Source: Oppiella nova (lineage: Eukaryota > Arthropoda > Arachnida > Sarcoptiformes > Oppiidae). Taken from it: a stretch of DNA of 21,095 bases. Positions 1 to 9,600 of the stretch are shown here, piece by piece (positions within the stretch are counted from its first letter, which is position 1; each line of letters begins with the position of its first letter). Both the position numbers and the translations under genes were made by a program. Where the stretch lies: contig CAJPVJ010000718.1 of the NCBI GenBank assembly GCA_905397405.1, positions 1-21,095 of the forward strand, written 5' to 3'. Under the pieces are notes generated by a model. It worked only from the letters and a program-made list of their open reading frames with translations, searched no databases and was not told the DNA's origin.

Positions 1-99
1 CGTAGTTGAATTTATTCAATCTATTTCAGTAAAAACTATAAAATCTCTATGTAATTGCTCATATATCTAATTATATTAGGGAAATGGTATAAGACTAAT

Positions 100-195
100 T
101 CACCTTGTCTTGGCGCACACACAAACTATATTACAGACCCAGTTTGCTACTGCAACAATTGTTTTATTATGACCTCTTGCAAGATTAAATCTCAT
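100..195 (-). pseudogene. Probable C-terminal remnant of an IS110-family transposase
   Basis: On the minus strand, a 31-codon stretch from the ATG at 193-195 to the TGA at 100-102 includes the run ARGHNKTIVAVAN followed by a hydrophobic segment ending AKTR. This resembles the conserved 'valine/alanine-rich, ..VALANK.ARI.W..L..' end of IS110/IS1111 transposases, with several substitutions at the normally conserved Lys, Arg and Trp positions. Nothing of the catalytic DEDD domain is present, so if the assignment is right this is a decayed tail, probably cut when the neighbouring gene arrived. It lies in the same frame as the end of the 205-3516 gene, just past its TAA. The match is short and from memory of the family pattern, so it could be chance. 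I see no intact gene in the rest of 1-204. Confidence 0.33.
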
Positions 196-204
196 TAGTA
201 CAGA

Positions 205-3200
205 TTAGGGTTTAGGATTTAAATATTTCAAATTAATTTCTTTAATATGAGGAGAATCTTTAGGAAAGTTTTCTTTTAAAATCTTGAATAATTCGTTAAG
301 AAAGTCTTTTGCTTTACTGTGATAAACTTGTCCTTGTACAATATTTCCTTGATTATCCTCGTGCTTGGCCTTTTGTTGGTATAATGCCACTAAACTTTCT
401 AATACTCCAGCAATTTTAGGATGTTTTTTGTCTGTTAATATTTCATAAGATTTTTTCAGATATTCTTCTGCCGCTTCTATATCTCCTGCTAAAAATTTCA
501 TTTTGCCCAAATTATGTAACAGTAAGGCAATTTGGAAAGAGTTTGTGCCATAATGTTTTTTATAAATCGTGAGAGCTTGATCAAATACATTGTTAGAGTT
601 TACATATTCTCTTAATTCTCTGTAAGCAACACCTAGCTTTTCTAAGGCCCAAGCAGTACTATCATGATCTTTACCATAATACCCAGTATAATACTCAAGG
701 CTTTTTTGTATTAGTCTCTTGGTTGTTAACCAATCACCCAAGTGACCATAGACCATACCAAGATGTATTTTTGACCAAGCTACTTCAATGTTTTCATCTC
801 CTAAGAGCGGATTTATAATAGATAATCCTTTTTCAATTAGCTCTTTTGCTTTTGTATCATCTCTTAGATTGGAATAAACAATTCCTAAATTAATGATTGA
901 TCTAGCATATTTTATCTTATGCTTTACAGGATTATTATCACGAATCATGATATCTTGTTCGAGTAAATCTTTGGCTTTTTTATAATTGCCAAAATTTCTA
1001 TAAAAACGTCCTAAATTGCCAAATATACATGAAGTTTTGATGTCATGCTGTTTTATAATTGATAATGCTTTCTCTAAATAATTTTGTGCTTTTTGAAAAT
1101 CTGTTTTCCTATAAATTGTTGCTAGGTACGTAAAGATCTGAGCTATTTCACTACGATTTTCAGTGCCATAATAATTTGTATATTCGATAAGGCTCTTTTT
1201 GAGATAGTTTTGACTTGTTTGCCAATCACCAAGACCTCTATATATTGCTCCCAATTGTCCAAGTACCCAAGCTTTCTTAGGATTAGGAGTTTTATAATGT
1301 TTAGATAGGATTTCTAAGCTTTGCTCTGTCAAACTCACTGCTTTTTTGTAATCGATATATACTTTAAAATAAAAATTCCCTAATTTGCTAGTCAAATAAG
1401 CCTGTGTTACCTCACTAGCTAGTTTTTTTTCTAAAAAAGCAATAAGATGAGGATAAAGATCTCTTAATTGAGCTTCATTTTTTGTTTCTAATAATTTATT
1501 TAAATATTCTATAAAAATAGTAGCAATAGATTCAATTAGTTGTCGATCTTGTTTTAAATTTAGTGTTTTTATAAGATAATCTAAAATGATAGTTTGTATG
1601 TTGCGATGAAAAGAAAATATTTGCTGGTTTTTAAAGTCACTTATAATCATAGAGTGCTTTTTTAAATTATAGAGAAATTTATCAATTATTATTTTTCCTT
1701 TATACAAATCTAATAAATCTCTTGGAATGGACTGAGAATCTAATAAACTTGTAAATAATAAGAGGGCAGGAAAATCGACATGCTGAGCTATGATATGTTT
1801 TAATGATAGAACTATAACTTCATAGCGACTTTTACCATAATAATTGCTTTCTTTTGTTAATTCAGACTGAGTAAGTAAGAATTCTTCGCTATTGTGACTT
1901 TTGCGATTTAAATATTCCTCACATGTAATACCTGTTTCATTAATATAATAAGAGGTTGTTGATATATCTAAAGGAAAAGGAGGAATATGTTGTAAAAACT
2001 GTTGAACTTGCTCTTTTTTTACAAAATTTAAGTCTGATTTTAAGATTTTAGTGAAAAGGTCAAATTGTTCTATACTACTCAATTCCTGCAAAAAAATTAC
2101 TTGTTCATTTCTAAAATAACTAGTATTTGTAATACTACTATTACGGGTTGTCAGGATGACTTTACCTGTTCCCCAATTAGTATCATGCGGAAAATAAGCA
2201 CAAATATCTGTAAAACTTTTTACATTATCATAAATAAGAAACCAAGGGGAGTAAGACTTAAGTTGATTTTTAACAAACAAAATGAGTTTTTCTCTTATTT
2301 TGTTAAAGTCTTTTATTCTCTGTATCTTATTTAGTTCATTTTTTTCCTCCGTAGTTTTAGCTGTAGCATATGCTAATTTTTCAAGAGAAGCGATAATACT
2401 ATTCTCAGTTTCTGCGTTAATTTCCCAAACAATATTAGCATTTTGCTGACTTGCATATTGACGAGCTATAGTTGTTTTACCAGCACCACCTATGCCAATA
2501 AGTACAACACTTTGTACTTTATCTTTACTTTTTAAATTTTTATCTATTTGAGTAATTATATTAGCACGTTCTAATCTTACATTTTTATGCGGTATGATAA
2601 AATCTGATCTTACACTTCTCTGCCTAGTACCTAAAATAAAAGTTTTTTGAATAGTGATCCATGAAATGGATACAACGACAACAAAAGAACTAATTAGCAA
2701 TAATTTTTTGCTTGATAACAAGTTTTGTTTTAGTAATCGCAGTATAAAAATAGTCAAATTAGTAATGTTATCTATTTCCTGGTTATCGAACCTAGCCTGA
2801 TATTCTGCATTAAACTCTTGAATAATTTGATCCAGGGCAGATATGTTAAAGATTTTCTTTAGTAGTCGTAATACAGAGAAATAGTAATCTTTTTCTTGTC
2901 TGAAATCTATATACTCAACGTCATTGATGTTACTAAGATCTAAGTCGTTAGAGAGCAGTAGAATATTACTTCCTCTTAGTTCGTTGCTATTTATTAATTC
3001 TTGTGACAAAATATACCAATTACACTTAGATTCCTTAGTATTGTTATTTTCATCAGTTGCCTTTACTAAAGTTACATTAGCCATTATTAAGTGTTTTTTT
3101 AGCTGCTGCAGTAAGTCATCTACTGTTTTATTGAGATTCCTACAATTGAGTATGTGAATATAACAGCCTTGCCTATTTGTAGTTTTTCCTATTTTCTGTA

Positions 3201-3516
3201 ATTGTCTCTCAAATGAAGATTGAATTAATAAGTTTAAGTAGTATTGTTTTATTATTGGTAGTTCAACAGATTTTTTTATAAAATCTGTTACTGATTCTTT
3301 AGAATGACAACCCAGTTTCAACATTATGTTATGGACATGAGTTTCTACTGTCCTTGGAGAAATTGATAATAGAGAAGCAATTTTTTTCTCTCTTTCATTG
3401 TGAACAATGCAAGCTATTATATCTACTTCCCTAAACGTAAACTTTATTCTACCTATTTCACTTAGATATTTAATATAGATTTCTTGGGTTTTTCTATAGC
3501 TTATTTCAAATGGCAT
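205..3516 (-). CDS. LuxR-type HTH / NB-ARC / TPR STAND-family protein
   Basis: This 1103-residue protein starts with a LuxR-type HTH (about residues 26-85; FTFREVDIIACIV, then SPRTVETHVHNIMLKLGC). Residues about 110-235 form an unassigned alternating beta/alpha segment. A strongly hydrophobic stretch at 272-289, flanked by basic residues, looks like one membrane helix. An NB-ARC ATPase follows: P-loop GIGGAGKTT at 341-349 with Lys347, Walker B-like WFLIYD ending at Asp430, a VILTTR motif, and FPLD in the GLPL position. From about 690 to 1070 there are around eight 40-42-residue TPRs of the kinesin-light-chain type. STAND proteins of this kind bind a ligand through the repeats and switch by nucleotide exchange. 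The HTH suggests DNA binding at a promoter. The gene is divergent from the giant toxin-like gene, 181 bp away, so it is a candidate regulator of it; a defence or sensor role is an alternative. No strong ribosome binding site is visible before the ATG. Domain calls are firm; the role is inferred. Confidence 0.93.
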   Translation of the reverse strand: MPFEISYRKTQEIYIKYLSEIGRIKFTFREVDIIACIVHNEREKKIASLLSISPRTVETHVHNIMLKLGCHSKESVTDFIKKSVELPIIKQYYLNLLIQSSFERQLQKIGKTTNRQGCYIHILNCRNLNKTVDDLLQQLKKHLIMANVTLVKATDENNNTKESKCNWYILSQELINSNELRGSNILLLSNDLDLSNINDVEYIDFRQEKDYYFSVLRLLKKIFNISALDQIIQEFNAEYQARFDNQEIDNITNLTIFILRLLKQNLLSSKKLLLISSFVVVVSISWITIQKTFILGTRQRSVRSDFIIPHKNVRLERANIITQIDKNLKSKDKVQSVVLIGIGGAGKTTIARQYASQQNANIVWEINAETENSIIASLEKLAYATAKTTEEKNELNKIQRIKDFNKIREKLILFVKNQLKSYSPWFLIYDNVKSFTDICAYFPHDTNWGTGKVILTTRNSSITNTSYFRNEQVIFLQELSSIEQFDLFTKILKSDLNFVKKEQVQQFLQHIPPFPLDISTTSYYINETGITCEEYLNRKSHNSEEFLLTQSELTKESNYYGKSRYEVIVLSLKHIIAQHVDFPALLLFTSLLDSQSIPRDLLDLYKGKIIIDKFLYNLKKHSMIISDFKNQQIFSFHRNIQTIILDYLIKTLNLKQDRQLIESIATIFIEYLNKLLETKNEAQLRDLYPHLIAFLEKKLASEVTQAYLTSKLGNFYFKVYIDYKKAVSLTEQSLEILSKHYKTPNPKKAWVLGQLGAIYRGLGDWQTSQNYLKKSLIEYTNYYGTENRSEIAQIFTYLATIYRKTDFQKAQNYLEKALSIIKQHDIKTSCIFGNLGRFYRNFGNYKKAKDLLEQDIMIRDNNPVKHKIKYARSIINLGIVYSNLRDDTKAKELIEKGLSIINPLLGDENIEVAWSKIHLGMVYGHLGDWLTTKRLIQKSLEYYTGYYGKDHDSTAWALEKLGVAYRELREYVNSNNVFDQALTIYKKHYGTNSFQIALLLHNLGKMKFLAGDIEAAEEYLKKSYEILTDKKHPKIAGVLESLVALYQQKAKHEDNQGNIVQGQVYHSKAKDFLNELFKILKENFPKDSPHIKEINLKYLNPKP

Positions 3517-3577
3517 AAATACTGCTTATCTAGAGATTATTCGTGTTATTTTATTAAATACAAATTCCATTTTAATT

Positions 3578-3636
3578 ATATCCGTATTTTCCCCTTAGGT
3601 GGACAAATTACTTACTTAGGGGAAGTAAACGGATAT
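3578..3636. promoter_or_regulatory. Interrupted inverted repeat in the divergent intergenic region
   Basis: Two paired arm sets are visible: ATATCCGT at 3578-3585 with ACGGATAT at 3629-3636, and nested inside them TTCCCCT at 3589-3595 with AGGGGAA at 3618-3624. All 15 pairs are perfect; 3-4 unpaired bases separate the two stems and the central loop is 22 bases. There is no T-tract of the kind a terminator needs. The repeat lies 62 bp from the start codon of the minus-strand HTH gene and 61 bp from that of the giant gene. It could be an operator shared by both promoters, a leader-RNA hairpin, or a small palindromic element. The rest of 3517-3697 is AT-rich; CATAAT at 3656-3661 is a possible -10 for the giant gene but has no good -35. 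Confidence 0.6.
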
Positions 3637-3697
3637 CTTTATTTTAGGCTATGGTCATAATTAAGAATAATTTCATCTCTTAGCATAGGGTAAAAAT

Positions 3698-6600
3698 ATG
3701 ACCAAAGAAAATAATAAGCTATCAAGTTTAAATTCTAACACAAATAACACGAATCTTAATATTAGTTCTAAGGTTGATGAGTTTCCAGAGCAAAGTCCAG
3801 GACAAAGTAATATTAATAAAAGCTCTGAATTGTTAGAACACAAGCATACGCAAAGGTCTAGACGATATCGTCGCTCTGATGATAATGCTTTAATAAAATC
3901 ACAAAATTTTGTTACTAGAGAGGCTCTTTCTATTCTTAAGGACAAGAACAGAGATGCAGATAAGGAAGAAAAGAAGAATGCTTTGCTTAATGCAGTACAT
4001 AGCTTAGAAGGTGATAAATTTGAGATAGGAGCTGCAGTTGATAATGGAGATTGCTTCTTTGATTCTATAGCACAAGCCTTAAACAAAGCTGACATTCTCA
4101 GGAAAGATGGTAATAAACATACTGTACAATCATTGAGACAAGATTGTAAAAGTTATGCTAACAATAATAGAGCTCCACAAAAATGGGTTTACGATAAAGT
4201 AACAGGAGATGCTGATGATTATTTTGTTCCATTAGAGAATCCTGATGTAGATGTAGTAAAGGAAAATAATGGAAACAACAAGAAGATGGATAAACCCAAA
4301 ACCTTTTGTGAATACTTAGAAAAAATCACAGATATTGCTGTTGATACCAAGATTCCTATATGGGGAAGACTTAATATTGAAGGAAAGATGATTTGTGAGG
4401 AGTATGGGGTACAAATTAAAGTAATAGTAATTGAAGAAAAAAAAGTAGGTGAATCATATATTACTGAGAGTGAGGAAGGTAAAGGAGGTAGAAATACCAT
4501 TCATATGGTAAATTATAAGCAACATTTCGTACCACTTCTCAGTGGCCTTGAAGGAGATATTAAAGAGAAAATACAAGTTCCTATAAAAGAAGTTTATGAC
4601 ATAGATATTGTTAAGCAAGCAACAAGGCCTTCAAATCAGCAACAAGATGAAGAAAGGTTGATATCTGAAATTCATAAATTTGATACAGTAGGAGATGGTA
4701 ATTGTTTTTTTCATGCAGTGTTTGGTAGTAAAAACTCTAATAGCGAGTATCAAGTTGCGAACGCAGCTAGTATGCGGCAAGAATGGTATAATTTTCTAAA
4801 ACAATTTCATAGTCATGGTCTAAAAGACCCTAATATGCCGCTTGCTCTTAAAGATCAATTAAACAAAGTGTTTCAAATTTTCTTAGATAATCCAAATGAG
4901 TTAATTAACAGATCTGACAAGATAAAGCTTTTGGCTGAACAAACGAAAAGTAATATGGAAAAAGTTGAAACTGAAGTGAATCGGTTAAAAGATGATATTA
5001 TACAAAAATTTCAAAGTGATAAAGAATTTAGAGAGAATATTTATAAAACTGTATCTCAAGCCAGAAAAGGGGAAGGTAAATCAGCTCCTTCTATTTCAGA
5101 ATTACTTAATGATGAAACTAAGTTAGGTAATGAGATTTTAAATGCTTTAGAAGCATTTGCATTAGGATTTGACCAAAATCTTAATCATGAAACATACAGT
5201 TCTCAATACAATTCTCAAGTTGTTGCGGATTCGTTTTTAGAGAACACTGAAGTTTATAGGAACTATTTAGAAGCTATTAAAGAAAGTAGTTACTATATCT
5301 TCTTTGAAGAAATTCCAATATTAGCTTCTTTAGCAAATACCAAGATTGAAGTTCATTATTATGATAATGGTAGACGTGAAACTCAGGTATTTAATCCTAA
5401 TCCAGAGTTGCGTGGTAATTACCCATTAAAACCTGAAATTTGGGGAAATAGAGAAAAAGCTATAATATCTAATGAAGGTATGCACTTTTCTTATTCAGAA
5501 TTAGTAACGACGGCTCAAAACTCAAATAAGAATGAGCAAATTTTAAATCAGCAAAAAAAACTAGACTTTTCAGAAAGAGAAAAAATTGCTGAATTAGCAT
5601 ACAAAGAGAAACGGAATGAAAGTATTAATGATAAAGACAGCACACCTTTATTTATTGCTGTTAAAAATGGTGATATGCAAAGGGTTAAGGACCTTTTAAA
5701 TGATGCAAATGTTAAAGAAAGAGATAGTAATGGTAGAACAATCCTACATATAGCGGCTATAAATGGTAATAATGAGATAGCGCGATTGATTATTACAACC
5801 AATATTGTTATTGCCAGTAATACAGTTTTTCTTTTGCAAGCAAAGGATTATAACAAAGATACAGCCTTACATTTAGCTGCTGAAAATGGTCGTGATGTAA
5901 TTGTAAGATTATTAGCAGCTAGGGGGCAGAATGTTAATGAAAAAAACTTGCAGGGAAATACGCCTTTAAATTTAGCAACAATGAAAAATCATAATATTAT
6001 AGATGCGTTGCTGGATTCAATGACTACTGCTCATGCTTTTAATGTTGCTGCTGAAAATGATATAGGCGATACAGCATTGCATATTGCAGTAAAAAAACAT
6101 AATGTGGAAATTACTAGAAGTTTATTGCAAAATGGATTTTTAGATACAAGGAATGAAGCCGGTTTCACTGCTTTAGATATAGGTACAATTAACGGTAATA
6201 ATGAAATTGTAAAATTGTTGCTACAAAATATGGTAAGTCTTGACTCTGTTTTCAACAGAAGCAGTAGAAAAGGAAATACACCACTACATTTAGCAGCAAA
6301 ATATGGTAATTGGAAAGTTATAGAAGCGATATTAGACAATGATGTTCGTATAATGGGTTTTGATAGCACACCAGAAGAATTAACTAATTATATTAATTCA
6401 GGTGGAAATACGCCACTACATTTAGCAGCAAAATACGAACAACTAAAAGCTGTAGAAACGCTAGTGAGGTATGAAGCAGATGCTAACATTCAGAATGGCA
6501 AATTTTTTGAGGATGAACATAATACTCCGCTTCATATAGCTGTAAAAAAAAATAATAAAGACATTGTAGATGCGCTATTAAAAGCTGAAAATATTGATAT

Positions 6601-9600
6601 CGATATTTTAGATGGTAATCAAGATACAGCGCTACATCTAGCTGCTATTAATAATGCAGTAGACATTATAAAAAAATTAGTTATACATACACCTATAAGC
6701 CTTGGGATTAGAGCTGAAGAACTTGATACAGTACTAACTTCGGCAATAAAATTTGATGCTATTGATGCTGCTATTACATTAATTGATTTAAGATATGAAT
6801 ATGTTGATTTTAATCAAGTAGATAGATTCTCGCTTGATTACGAGGACAGTATAAAACGAAGGGAAGTTGGAGAAGCAGATATCATTAATACATCGGACAT
6901 AAATGGAGATACACCTCTAATACTAGCAACACAAAGGTATCACTCTGGTGAAAAGGACATGGATCGTGTAATCACAAAACTGATTCAAGTAGGAGTTGAT
7001 ATCTCTTTAAGAAATAATGATGATAATACTGTGAGATCATATGATAATTCTCACTTAATTGATGACATATATACTTGTATTGAAAAATTTGATACAAATA
7101 GGGATTTAGTTTTACACGAGGTAATTACACATATAGAGAGTGATCTTGGATCGTCAAATGCGGATGATTCTCGTCGTAATGAAATTATAGAGTATAATAT
7201 TAGATTATTAAGAATATTTCTTTTTTTAGATTCTAATCTGAATCTAAAAAATAGTGAAGGCATGACTCCTTTATTTAGATTATCAAGAATCATTAAATCT
7301 AAAGAGGATATAGATAGAAAAATATTAGATGCAGTGAAACTGTTAATAACATATGGAGCTGATGTTAATGCTGAGTGCGTTGTGCATGAAGATGAAATTT
7401 TTAGTAAAAATTTTATGGCCCAAAATCCAGGGAGCATAGTTATAATGGAAACCCCGCTTCACGCTGCTGTAAATGCAATGAGATGGGACATAGTACAGGA
7501 ACTAATTGATAATAAAGCAGATATTAATGCCTTAACAAGCCTACGTGAAACGCCAATGCATGTAGCATCGAGAGTTGGTGGTTATGAAATAATGTTAAGC
7601 ATACTAAAACACGCCGGTGTTCAGTATAAAAAAGATCTCTTAAACTCTCAAGGTGAGACAGCATTGAAATTATCAGAAGAAGTGAAGCAGATGAACCCAA
7701 AAGCTGCAAGTTTGGAGTATATTGATTTTGGGAGAGACCATAATAATAAACAGAATAATAGTAATAAGCAGTTAAAATTAGATAATAGAAGAAGTCATGC
7801 TATTTATATTGTACAAAATAATGTTCAGAGTCAGAATCTTATTGATATTTTTGATAGTTATAGAGATGGGGTAAATGTACGTGGAGAAAGAAGATCATTA
7901 GTACTAATTATTGGTAATAATCGTAATGGTTTTGAGGTATTTGTTATCAGTAGAGAGTTTAAAACATACTATGTCGGTTCCATGAATTCGGAAGTGTATA
8001 AGGAAGTTAAGGGACACTTAATACGAAGCTTAGGAGTTACAGAAAATAATATCTACAACAAAGATAAAAACAATAACTCTATTATGGATGTTGTAAGAGA
8101 TACAGAAAAGATTGTTATAGCATTGAAAGATGGTAAACCAGTGGATGATGTATTAAATGATCTTACAGAAAAGCAACTTAGTACATCACGTAAGAGACCT
8201 TCTATAGAAGCCAGTGAATTGTTACAGGAAATAAAAAAAATAAGATTAAGTACTGATAGTGATGAATGTGGTTCTCGCCGTAGGAAGCGTCATTTAGGAT
8301 GCGTTAGAGAATCTGATGATATTATCCCCTATGAACCATTAAAGATAGATGATGCTGAAATGGTAAATGCTAAACCTAATCTACACTTGCAGATAGCAAT
8401 AGCAATAGCATGGAAAAATAATGAACAGCTTGATGATATAAGTAAGATTGTAAAGTATAATAGGAACATAGGAGATATAATTAACGAAGGTGAAAGTAAT
8501 CATAGTTCTCGTGAAGAAGAGTTAATAAGAAATCACTATACAAATTCAGAACGGTTTTTCAGTAGCTATAAGAAACTACATTTACTCAAAGAAGATGTAT
8601 TCCAAACTAACTCTGGACGTCAAAGTTGGATATTTGATGATGGTAGTCACTCATTACTAGTATTAAAGGACGGTAATAATTATAAATTATATGGGCAAGA
8701 TTTTAACTACAGACATATACTTAAAACAAAGCAAGAAATTACTGTTACAGAGGTAGAAAAGTTTATTAGAGCATTTTTTAATATATTGGGAAATAAAAAG
8801 TATAAAGTTTACATTCTGGCAGATTCATTACCTGAGGGTATTATATATTACTTAAAATCAGATAATATTAGGAAACCTGATGGAGTAATGTCGGACCATA
8901 TGTTACTGGAGAAGGAGCATGGAGGACTAATCGAAGGAGTTTCCAAAACTGTGGTAAGAGAATTGTTTTTCTTGGATGGTAAAGCTCCAAGAATTGAAAG
9001 TCTAGGCTCAAATTTTTTTAACGAAAATAAATATAAAGGAAAAATCAGCTTTAGAGCAAATAGATTACATGAAGCTTTGCCGTCATTGACAGAAAATAAT
9101 ATCCGAACATTAGAATCTATTGTAAAGAACCATGACTTTCCTGCAGATAAATCTTTTTTAGAAAAAGTACCAAAAAGTGAAAGGGATCTTTTGTTATTTT
9201 ATAATGATAAAGTGATGGAGAAATTAAAATTACAACAAACTATTACTCTTAATGATTTAAGCAAATTATCATATGAAGCACTTAGAAATGAACTGGAAGT
9301 AGGTAAACATGAAGATATAAACTATAAAGATAAAATTTCTGTTGAAGAAAGAGGAAAAATAGTAGAGTCTTTTAAGGATCTTCATTCACGTGTTTCTTCT
9401 CACTTACAATCTTCACCAATAGGTACTGTACTGAAAAGCGCAGCTCAACAGGGACTATTCTTATTACCTGACATTATTAAATCAGCTAATACAGGTAATT
9501 ACGAAGAATTGCTAAGAACTGGAGCAATGATAACAGGAGACATGACTTTAAATAAAGGATATGAAAAACTGATAGGAGTTTTAGGAAAAATTAAGCCAAA

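Noticed and set aside
6-19. TTGAAT-TT-ATTCAA palindrome as an operator or IS end
   Set aside because: Only 6-bp arms of A/T-rich sequence with no neighbouring gene start; expected by chance here.
2065-3157. Plus-strand open frames at 2065-2334 and 2924-3157
   Set aside because: Antisense to the well-supported NB-ARC gene, with no recognisable domain or ribosome site.
3673-4095. Minus-strand open frame of 140 codons at the start of the giant gene
   Set aside because: Fully inside the giant gene on the opposite strand; low-complexity Leu/Ser/Phe content typical of the antisense of an AT-rich coding region. The same applies to the other antisense frames within 4219-14979.
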